DNA of 64,000 nt, taken from Nodosilinea sp. WJT8-NPBG4. Its GTDB lineage: Bacteria > Cyanobacteriota > Cyanobacteriia > Phormidesmidales > Phormidesmidaceae. Under the pieces are notes generated by a model, which saw nothing but the letters and a program-made list of their open reading frames with translations, searched no databases and was not told the origin of the DNA. The stretch's first letter is position 1, and each line of letters opens with the position of its first letter. This document shows positions 1-5,879 of the stretch, piece by piece. The stretch is taken from NCBI GenBank assembly GCA_019359285.1, contig JAHHHQ010000044.1, positions 1 through 64,000 on the forward strand, in the 5' to 3' direction. The translations under genes were made by a program, and so were the position numbers.

Positions 1-65
1 CCAGGCAGCCAATCCTTGATTCGTTCCCATTGGTCATCGCGTAGGGCGTAGCGGCGGGTTGGCAT
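1..65 (-). CDS. IS5-family transposase, N-terminal fragment (runs off left edge)
   Basis: The reverse strand from the ATG at 65-63 reads MPTRRYALRDDQWERIKDWL, the typical beginning of the N-terminal domain of IS5-family transposases, where the conserved D-x-QW-x-x-I motif lies near residue 10. Only about 21 residues are inside the window, so the catalytic DDE residues and the intactness of the gene cannot be judged. The enzyme would mobilise the insertion sequence that interrupts cas12k. Confidence 0.7.
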   Translation of the reverse strand, partial: MPTRRYALRDDQWERIKDWLP

Positions 66-122
66 CAGTATCACAAACCTGAAACTCAACTTCTCCCACC
101 TTACCTAATTGATGACACGCCC
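1..122 (-). mobile_element. IS5-like insertion sequence, left part cut by window edge
   Basis: The reverse strand encodes the start of an IS5-type transposase (65 down to 1), followed outward by about 57 bp of non-coding DNA. The candidate outer end reads GGGCGTGTCATC on the reverse strand (122 down to 111), a terminal-repeat style I associate with IS5 relatives. The next bases, TAG (123-125), fit the TNA target duplication of the IS1031 group. The cas12k frame resumes directly afterwards. The exact edge and duplication are inferred, since the other end of the IS is outside the window. Confidence 0.6.
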
Positions 123-1663
123 TAGGGGTAATTCGAGTTGAAGCGGCAGCGCTTTTGGTCAAGGCTGAGGCTGAAGCATCTCCCGGACACAGAGCTAAAC
201 AATCAAGAAGAGCTCATCCCCCTCAGAAAAAGTCTCAGAAGCAAAAATCTGACAAGCCCGGCAAAACCCTTTACTCTTGGCTATCTGAGGCATACAAGAC
301 CGCAGAAACAGATTTGTCTAAGTGCGCGATCGCCTATCTGCTAAAGAACAACTGCCAGATTCCCACGAAAGCAGAGCATCCCGGAAAATTTCAGAAGCGC
401 CGCCGTAAAGCCGAAATTCGGGTAGAGCGGATTATTGAGCAGTTAGCCCGCACCCGACTACCAAAAGGGCGCGACTTAACTAACGAGAAGTGGCTTGACA
501 CCCTCAAGATGATCGTTCAGCAAGTTCCAAAAGATGAAACCGAGATTGCTTTATGGGCAGCCGATCTACAGACAGACTCTAGCCCCTTACCTTTTCCCAT
601 AGCCTATGAAAGCAGTGAAGACCTGAACTGGTCTCAGAATGCCAAGGGGCGACTCTGCGTGAGCTTCAACGGGCTAGCGAAGCACACCTTTGAGGTCTAC
701 TGCGACACCCGCCAGCTCCACTGGCTTAAACGCTTCCTAGACGACCAAACCATCAAAAAGCAGGGAGGCAAACTACACTCTGCTGGTGCCCTAACACTCC
801 GTTCGGGTCGCATCGGTTGGCGGTTAGACGCTGGCAAAGGTGAACCGTGGAATAGGAACCGGCTGGTTCTGTTTTGCACTGTTGATACCCTGCTTTGGAC
901 TAAGGAAGGTACCGAAAAAGCTAGCCAAGAAAAAGCCTCTAAAATTGCCCAGGTAATCTCTGGTACCAAGGCCAAAGGCAACTTGACCAGCCAGCAGGAA
1001 GTCTTTGTTCGCAATCGGGAAAAGACCTTAGCTCTGCTTCAGAACCCATTTCCCCGCCCTAGCCGCCCCCTCTATGAGGGAAGTCCAGCCATCCTTGCTG
1101 GTGTCAGCTTTGGCTTAGATAAACCCGCCACTCTAGCTATCGTGGATGTCACTACAGGCAAAGCCATTGCCTATCGAAGCATTCGGCAACTGCTCGGCGA
1201 CGATCATAAGCTGCTTAATCGGCAACGCCAGCGCCAACGGCAAAAAGCCCAGCGACGACGCAGCAACCAGTTAAAGTTTGCTTCCAACCGCATCTCTGAA
1301 GGTGGACTAGGAGACCATATTGACTCGCTAATAGCCAAAGCCATCGTCCAAACCGCCCAGCGGTATAACGCCAGCAGCATTGTACTCGGTGATCTAACCA
1401 ACATCCGCGAGATCATCGAGAGCGAGATACAGGCCAAGGCAGAACAAAAGACTGCCCTTAAGGAAATCCAAGCCAAATATGCCCGAGACTATCGCACCAG
1501 CATTCACCGTTGGAGCTACAGACGGCTAGCTCAGAAGATCGAGAGCAAGGCTCTGCAAGTAGGTCTAACCGTAGAAACGATAAAACAGCCACCCATTGGT
1601 ACTCCGCAGGATAAAGCACGAGAGATCGCGATCGTAGGCTTTCAATCCCGTAAAATCAGCTAA
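123..1663 (+). pseudogene. cas12k: cas12k (type V-K CAST effector), 5' end removed by IS insertion
   Basis: Cas12k is the catalytically inactive RNA-guided DNA-binding subunit of type V-K CAST. With tracrRNA and crRNA it finds a GTN PAM plus protospacer and recruits TniQ, TnsC and TnsB. Family landmarks are present: RRRK followed by MPKGRDLTN-like text (LPKGRDLTNEKW), GRLCVSFNGL, the degenerate RuvC strand GVSFGLDKPATLAIVD, LLGDDHKLLNRQR, HIDSLIAKAIV, and a C-terminal HRWSYRRLAQ and GTPQDKAREIA. The normal acidic RuvC residue is replaced, as usual in Cas12k. The frame is open from about 122 (LGVIRVEAAALL), but there is no native start. A TTG at 155 would give 502 residues against about 640 for known members, so about 130 N-terminal residues are missing. 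DNA binding is probably lost unless a copy elsewhere acts in trans. Confidence 0.9.
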
Positions 1664-1667
1664 ATTC

Positions 1668-1697
1668 TTGACACTGGTTCATGGGTACCAGTACACT
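1668..1697 (+). promoter_or_regulatory. sigma70-type promoter of the tracrRNA
   Basis: A perfect -35 TTGACA (1668-1673) is followed after 18 bp by TACACT (1692-1697), a good -10. The predicted start at about 1703-1705 falls just before the conserved GCGCCGCAG beginning of the tracrRNA. The element begins 5 bp after the cas12k stop codon. Confidence 0.75.
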
Positions 1698-1703
1698 GTT
1701 TCT

Positions 1704-1900
1704 AGCGCCGCAGCTCATGCCAGTAATGGCCAATGTGTTGTGTTAAATGCGAGCTAGTTTGACTACCTGCTAAGTAGTCTTGCTTTCTGGCTCAGGTAAC
1801 TGTCCACCCGCAAGGTCGTTGCTGCGCTGGCGATCGGAGAGCATGGGTCCTGTAGTGATGGTTACCGCTTACACCTCCGATCAAGGAGGAATCCACCCAA
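1704..1900 (+). ncRNA. tracrRNA of type V-K CAST
   Basis: The segment matches the known CAST tracrRNA layout: GCGCCGC near the 5' end, a GTTAAATG...AGTTTGACTA region, a small hairpin ACTACCTGCTAAGTAGT leading into CTTGCTTTCTGG, a long structured middle, and a closing hairpin CCTCC-GATCAA-GGAGG (1874-1889). The anti-repeat AATCCACCC follows (1890-1898). The RNA pairs with the crRNA repeat and is bound by Cas12k. Eleven bases (1890-1900) are exactly complementary to the solitary repeat at 2489-2499. They are mismatched to the main array repeats. Ends are approximate. Confidence 0.85.
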
Positions 1901-1908
1901 ACCCTAAA

Positions 1909-1954
1909 TTTGGCAAACCTAAGCAAGGGCGAAATCTCTAGGGAGTTTGCCAAA
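1909..1954 (+). other. Inverted repeat downstream of the tracrRNA
   Basis: TTTGGCAAAC (1909-1918) and GTTTGCCAAA (1945-1954) are perfect 10-bp arms around a 26-nt loop, followed by more A residues. It may end or process the tracrRNA or pre-crRNA transcript. There is no clear T-run, so this is not called a terminator. Confidence 0.5.
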
Positions 1955-2099
1955 AAAGTGAAGCCATTATTGTGGCAGGCTTTCGGCTTATTGGCTGTAG
2001 CCCAACCAGTACCCAAAATCCTTTTCTTGCTGTAACAGTGTAACCTTTGCCAAAAAGGCCATTGAAACGCTTGATGGATACGGGCTGTAAATCACAGGG

Positions 2100-2351
2100 G
2101 TTGCCTCACCCTTTGAGGCCCAGGAGCGATTGAAAGATCGGGCTGCACAGAGAAGTGATAAAGATGGCTGCAGTTGCCTCACCCTTTGAGGCCTAGGAGC
2201 GATTGAAAGCTCAAGCCAGACCCCTACGATAAGGGTGGAATCGCTGGTTGCTCCCCAGCTTGAGGCCTGGGAGCATTGAAGGGCGACGTAATCAAGTATT
2301 CCCCATGCGACAAGGTTGCCTCCCCCTTCGAGGACTGGGAGGGATTGAACG
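2100..2351 (+). CRISPR. Type V-K CRISPR array, four diverged ~37-bp repeats
   Basis: Repeats lie at 2100-2136, 2173-2209, 2247-2282 and 2315-2351, all starting GTTGC and ending in ATTGAA(A/C/G)G. Repeats 1 and 2 differ by one base; repeats 3 and 4 differ from them at many positions. Spacers are about 36, 37 and 32 nt. A still weaker copy may sit just upstream (ending GGCCATTGAAACG at 2057-2069). No spacer match was noticed elsewhere in the window. The 3' part of these repeats (GGAGCGATT or GGAGGGATT) does not fully pair with the tracrRNA anti-repeat, suggesting drift. Confidence 0.85.
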
Positions 2352-2363
2352 CATAAAACGAAC

Positions 2364-2396
2364 TGATGCAGCATCACGAACGGGCAAGCTGCATCA
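2364..2396. other. 9-bp inverted repeat between array and solitary repeat
   Basis: TGATGCAGC (2364-2372) and GCTGCATCA (2388-2396) are perfect complementary arms with a 15-nt loop. It lies just after the last array repeat and could end the array transcript or isolate the solitary crRNA downstream. No T-run follows. Confidence 0.45.
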
Positions 2397-2470
2397 CCAT
2401 TTGGGCTTAGAAACTAAAGTCCCAGCAAACTGAACTAATGTCTTTCAGGACAAGCGTACTGCCACACTGG

Positions 2471-2521
2471 GTTTGCGTTATTCTTAACTTGGGTGGATTG
2501 AAAGGCGCGCTTCCTTCACAC
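2471..2521 (+). ncRNA. Delocalized homing crRNA (solitary repeat plus 17-nt spacer)
   Basis: A single repeat-like segment (about 2471-2504, beginning GTTTGCG and ending TTGGGTGGATTGAAAG) sits about 120 bp beyond the array. It is followed by GCGCGCTTCCTTCACAC (2505-2521). That spacer is identical over 17 nt to the tRNA-Val gene on the reverse strand (2728 down to 2712), and the next base no longer matches. The protospacer is preceded by GGTA, a GTN PAM. Type V-K elements are known to home to tRNA genes through such short solitary crRNAs. Unlike the array repeats, this repeat pairs perfectly with the tracrRNA anti-repeat over 11 bases. Confidence 0.9.
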
Positions 2522-2545
2522 TAGGCTGATAGAAGCGCTTTTGAA

Positions 2546-2670
2546 CGACACTAAAGTGTTATCGACCGATCTTAAGGCTTTTGATGACATCAGACTGTTA
2601 AGACGACATCGAACCCGTTAGGACGACACTAAAGTGTTATCGACGACAACTAAATCGTTACTCGACAACA
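2546..2670. repeat. CAST transposon end with TnsB-type binding repeats
   Basis: An identical 21-bp copy beginning CGACACTAAAGTG occurs at 2546-2566 and 2624-2644. Three related copies lie between and after: GACATCAGACTGTTAAGACGAC near 2585, GACATCGAACCCGTTAGGACG near 2604, and GACAACTAAATCGTTACTCGAC near 2645. The shared pattern is GACA, about 6 bases, GTTA, then CGAC. The outermost bases CGACAACA end at 2670, so the transposon terminus reads TGT inward, as in Tn7/Tn5053-like elements. The distance from the PAM edge to the terminus is 58 bp. Confidence 0.8.
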
Positions 2671-2676
2671 AATGTA

Positions 2677-2748
2677 TGGGCGATACTGGTTTCGAACCAG
2701 TGACCTCTTCCGTGTGAAGGAAGCGCGCTACCACTGTGCTAATCGCCC
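2677..2748 (-). tRNA. tRNA-Val (anticodon CAC), CAST homing target
   Basis: The reverse strand folds into a full cloverleaf: acceptor GGGCGAT/ATCGCCC, D arm GCAC...GCGC, anticodon stem CTTCC/GGAAG with loop TTCACAC (anticodon CAC), variable AGGTC, and T arm ACTGG-TTCGAAA-CCAGT. The discriminator base is A (2677) and CCA is not encoded. It reads GTG valine codons. The gene is intact; the transposon ended six bases beyond its 3' end. The protospacer for the homing crRNA covers the D-stem 3' side, anticodon stem and loop (2712-2728). Confidence 0.95.
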
Positions 2749-2801
2749 TTGGGTTTTTTAAGATAGCACATCTTCTGGGGCAGTTTATCGAAAATTTTAG
2801 G

Positions 2802-3275
2802 TCAAGCCATATCGGGAGGGGTGGGGCTGCTCTGTTGTGCTTGCTGAAGCTGCGCTTGAATCAGTGCCTGCATGTCTTGACGGCGAATCTCGACGCCTTG
2901 GCTGGCCTGTCCTGGCGTTTCAAAAAAGATCAGGCTGTCGATGGGCTGCATAGCCAACAGCTGAAACAGAATGTGCACTACGGGCACCGGCAGAGCCATG
3001 ACCTGAGGATCTTTGACGGTGGCCTGACTGGTGGCGGCGTCTTGTAGGGTCGGGTAGGCGTAGACAATATTCTTTTGGCTGTTGGGCTGGGTACGGTTGC
3101 TGAGGGTGGTCATCATCCAGCCCTGCTCTAGGGTTTGCAGCACGTAGTATTGCTCATGCTTGAGCTGCCCGGCGATCGCTTTGAGAGTGGGCGCAATGGT
3201 AGTAATGGCATTGCTGGTTACGCCATCGTTGGGGGCGCTGTGCTGGAGGGAGGCAACTTGGGCATCAAGATCCAT
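2802..3275 (-). CDS. Conserved cyanobacterial hypothetical protein, 157 aa
   Basis: The soluble, acidic 157-residue protein starts at an ATG (MDLDAQVASLQHS) and has no signal peptide or membrane segment. A middle part rich in aromatic and threonine residues (QYYVLQTLEQGWMMTTLSNR) is followed by IVYAYPTLQDA and a hydrophobic stretch ALPVPVVHILFQLLAMQPID. The C-terminus is glutamine-rich (ALIQAQLQQAQQ). The text resembles a small family seen only in cyanobacteria, whose role I do not know. It is transcribed in the same direction as, and just downstream of, the tRNA-Val gene's opposite flank; no operon partner is apparent. The upstream frame is open to a stop without another start codon, so the ATG is well supported. 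Confidence 0.65.
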   Translation of the reverse strand: MDLDAQVASLQHSAPNDGVTSNAITTIAPTLKAIAGQLKHEQYYVLQTLEQGWMMTTLSNRTQPNSQKNIVYAYPTLQDAATSQATVKDPQVMALPVPVVHILFQLLAMQPIDSLIFFETPGQASQGVEIRRQDMQALIQAQLQQAQQSSPTPPDMA

Positions 3276-3643
3276 AGCGGGTTCCGAGGGATAGTTGGGG
3301 CTAGCGTTGGGAGTGACGGCTTGGGCCAGGAGATTCTTTAAAGACGGCGATGGTCGAAGACCGTTTTAGGGAACCATCGCGCCCGATCTAGCATCACTTT
3401 ACCGCAGGGGGCTACTGGCGAGGTGCCCCGCCCCGCATCCATAAAATTACGGACAGATGTTAAGCTGTTGGGTAGCTTGTGACTCTTGGGCAATCAATCT
3501 ACTTAGACCCAGACTTTTCTACCTTCTGCGTCTAGATTGGTTTCATTAGCTAACTGCTACAGGTCAACTCCAAGGTTGCAGCGGGCGCATCCACCACGTT
3601 CCTAAAAATACCTGAATATCGCTTCACGGGTCTGTGTAGCTTT
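3276..3643. other. Intergenic region between divergent genes
   Basis: 368 bp separate the divergent hypothetical gene and the hetZ-like gene. It holds GC-rich then AT-rich sequence but no convincing small ORF, RNA gene or regulatory motif that I can name. It must contain both promoters. Confidence 0.5.
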
Positions 3644-3658
3644 TTGAGGATAGCCAGA

Positions 3659-4792
3659 TTGAGTCAGGGTATCTGTGCGTTGAGTGTGGATTCGCTTAGC
3701 CAGCTTTTCTACCAAGATTTAAAGAACGGTACTGGTGCTCCGGAGGCGGGGTGCCAGGCGATGGCTCAGCGACTGGCCAGCGAGGTGCAGCGCATTTGTA
3801 CCGAGAGCGATCGCATTCAGTCGTCGGGCGATGTCGAAGCCTGGGCCAAATCGCTAGGCAAACACCGCCTAGATCAGTGTTTCAAATACTACAACCTGGG
3901 GTCGCGCCAGGGCCGCGTTGAGCTGCACAGCACTCTCAGCGCCATTGTGTATCGTTACATTACGCCGCCCCAGGTGCAGACCAGCTATCCAGCCCGGCTG
4001 GCGATGATCGAAGATTTCTTGCAGGGGTTCTACGTCGAAGCGCTCAACGCCTTTCGGCGGGAGAATCAGCTGGGCGATCGCTACCAACCCCGCACTCTGC
4101 TTGAGTTAGCTGAGTTCATGGCCTTTTCTGAGCGCTACGGCAAGCGGCGCATTCCGCTGCCCGGTCGGCGCAGCCAGCAGCTGATCATCCTGCGGGCTCA
4201 GACCTTCTCTAAGCAGCAGCCCCCCGAAGTCGCCATCGACATCGAGCAGGCCACCGACTACGGCGGTGACGGCGACGATATCCGCCCCGCCGCCTCCCAC
4301 CAGCGGGTGCGCGAAGAGATGATTGCCCAGTCCGACGATCTACCCGAAAACTCCCTGCGGGGACGGGTAGTCGAAGAGCTGCTGGCCTATCTCAAAGAGC
4401 GCAATCAGGATGAGTGTGCCGACTACTTCACCCTGCGACTGCTCGACCTGCCCACCCACGAAATTGAGGCTCTCTTGGGATTGACGCCTCGCCAGCGCGA
4501 CTACCTCCAGCAGCGGTTTAAGTACCACCTGCTGCGCTTTGCCCTGTCCCATCACTGGGAATTGGTGCATGAATGGCTAGAGGCCGGCCTAGAGACCAAC
4601 CTGGGCCTGACCGCCCAGCAGTGGCAACAGTTGCAAGATAGCCTCAACACCAAGCAAGCCCGACTGCTCTCCCTCAAACAGCAGGGCGTACCCGATGGCG
4701 AAGCCGCTAAAATCATGGGCATAACCGCTACCCAATTTCAAAAACAGTGGACTAAGCTCCTAGAGCACGCGTGGGAAATTCGTAACGTTTAA
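3659..4792 (+). CDS. hetZ: HetZ-like regulator
   Basis: HetZ is a DNA-binding regulator of heterocyst patterning in Anabaena and is also kept in non-heterocystous filamentous cyanobacteria. The protein (about 377 aa, near the usual 400) shows landmarks I associate with the family: ASEVQRIC, CFKYYNLGSRQGRVELHS, AIVYRYITPP, MIEDFLQGFYVEALNAFRRE, LELAEFMAFSERYGKRRI, and late on LGLTPRQRDYLQQRFKYH with SHHWELVHEWL. The last part (LKQQGVPDGEAAKIMGITATQFQKQW) looks like a second helix-turn-helix. The start is uncertain. A GAGGA at 3646-3650 stands 8 bp before TTG 3659, and GTG 3686 is an alternative. It is followed 25 bp later by a patU3-like gene, the same order as hetZ-patU3 elsewhere. Confidence 0.72.
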   Translation: MSQGICALSVDSLSQLFYQDLKNGTGAPEAGCQAMAQRLASEVQRICTESDRIQSSGDVEAWAKSLGKHRLDQCFKYYNLGSRQGRVELHSTLSAIVYRYITPPQVQTSYPARLAMIEDFLQGFYVEALNAFRRENQLGDRYQPRTLLELAEFMAFSERYGKRRIPLPGRRSQQLIILRAQTFSKQQPPEVAIDIEQATDYGGDGDDIRPAASHQRVREEMIAQSDDLPENSLRGRVVEELLAYLKERNQDECADYFTLRLLDLPTHEIEALLGLTPRQRDYLQQRFKYHLLRFALSHHWELVHEWLEAGLETNLGLTAQQWQQLQDSLNTKQARLLSLKQQGVPDGEAAKIMGITATQFQKQWTKLLEHAWEIRNV

Positions 4793-4817
4793 ACATCCGG
4801 ACAGACCGGAGCAGGCT

Positions 4818-5816
4818 ATGAATAGAGACTCAGATATCCCCGAAGACCTCTTGCTAAAGCTCCTGCTAGAGCCACTTTCGGCGGATGACTCACCATCAGG
4901 AACGCGCTTTTTCCCGGCTGCTGACGCTGACACGGCGGAGCTAGAGGGGGCAGGATTGCCTACCCCTCCGGTCTACCCTGATCCTGAGACATCTACCCCA
5001 GCGCCAGCGGCTTCAGAGAATGATGCGCTCAACCTCAACTACACCCCCGTCTTTGACTCTGGAGACCTATCCACTGTGCAACCCCATTTTGAAGCCCTTT
5101 TGAAGCGCCGCCTGCGGCAAGAAATTGCCCATCGCCCGCCTCTGTTTCCCTGGGAGAAAGGTCTGCAAGACTATCCCGATGCCCTGCGCCCTAGCGCCGC
5201 CTCTGTTTGGTTAGACCACCTTAGAAATCTTTCGGTTCCCGGCGATGTGCCTGAGGATGTGCTGGCCGACTTGCTCAACCAGTGCCAGCAGGTGGCCAAA
5301 GACATTCGCCAAACTGGCCGGCGACTGGTCGCGGCGGTCGAAGGATTGTTTCCGGATCAACCCCAGACCCTGGAGTACATCGCCGGACTGGTGGCTCGAC
5401 CGGCCTATCGGTCAGCTCAAACCGAGGCTTTGACCCAGGTAGATTACAATGCGGCCTCGACGCAGCAGCAGGTGGCGCTAGCTATGCTGGCCGCCCAGGG
5501 CATTTTTGAAGCCCTATCGCTGACGGTGGGAGAGGCTAACCCCACCCAGACTCAGACTTGGCTCACGGCCTCTGGGCTGTTGACGGTGCAGGCGACCTAC
5601 GCCGCGGAGCAGCTGGAGGTAAAAGCGGTTCTACCGACGGACGGTAGCCTGGTGCTGACTAGCCTGGGTGAAACCGTCGGCTCCGAACGCTCTACCCCTG
5701 GCGAGCTGGTACTGCGGTTGACCACCCAGCCCGGTGCTGTGCATCGTTTGGATGTCAGCCTGGGACAGGCCCAGGTGGCTCCCCTGAGCTTTCAGGTGAT
5801 GATTGCTGAGCGCTAG
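4818..5816 (+). CDS. patU3: PatU3-like protein
   Basis: The 332-residue protein starts with a variable acidic, proline-rich linker (residues 1-80). A conserved block follows: HFEALLKRRLRQEIAHRPPL then FPWEKGLQDYP, which matches the PatU family signature as I know it. A mid-helical region comes next, with VARPAYRSAQT and DYNAASTQQQVALAMLAAQ, and a beta-rich C-terminal third (ALSLTVGEANPTQTQTWL onward) ends the protein. In Anabaena PatU3 works with HetZ in patterning and cell-division-linked control; here it would be HetZ's partner. It lies 25 bp after hetZ and 63 bp before the transglutaminase-like gene, so all three are probably co-transcribed. The C-terminal part also resembles small DUF1822-type proteins of cyanobacteria; the assignment rests on the FPWE block and gene order. 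Confidence 0.62.
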   Translation: MNRDSDIPEDLLLKLLLEPLSADDSPSGTRFFPAADADTAELEGAGLPTPPVYPDPETSTPAPAASENDALNLNYTPVFDSGDLSTVQPHFEALLKRRLRQEIAHRPPLFPWEKGLQDYPDALRPSAASVWLDHLRNLSVPGDVPEDVLADLLNQCQQVAKDIRQTGRRLVAAVEGLFPDQPQTLEYIAGLVARPAYRSAQTEALTQVDYNAASTQQQVALAMLAAQGIFEALSLTVGEANPTQTQTWLTASGLLTVQATYAAEQLEVKAVLPTDGSLVLTSLGETVGSERSTPGELVLRLTTQPGAVHRLDVSLGQAQVAPLSFQVMIAER

Positions 5817-5879
5817 AGCGACTCTGGGCAGGGGCTAGCCCAGCGGTTAGCATGGAGGCGCCCCTCCTCCGGTTTGTCT

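Larger units (their letters stand above)
1..2670 (+). mobile_element. Type V-K CRISPR-associated transposon (CAST), array-proximal part
   Basis: This stretch carries, in the usual type V-K order, a Cas12k gene, a tracrRNA, a CRISPR array, a solitary repeat-spacer unit and a transposon end with repeated TnsB-type motifs ending in ACA at 2670. The transposition genes (tnsB, tnsC, tniQ), cargo and the other end must lie left of the window. The tRNA-Val gene just beyond 2670 is the homing target. A later insertion sequence at 1-122 has cut the cas12k gene. The boundary at 2670 is inferred from the repeat pattern and the terminal trinucleotide; the matching target duplication cannot be seen because the far end is missing. 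Confidence 0.85.

Noticed and set aside
138..344. 68-codon open frame overlapping the start of the cas12k remnant
   Set aside because: It overlaps the cas12k frame on the same strand in another phase and lacks any recognisable family; the cas12k text in the other frame explains the region.
2030..2069. A fifth CRISPR repeat ending GGCCATTGAAACG before the array
   Set aside because: Spacing is about right, but similarity outside the last 13 bases is weak, so it is mentioned only as a possible decayed copy.
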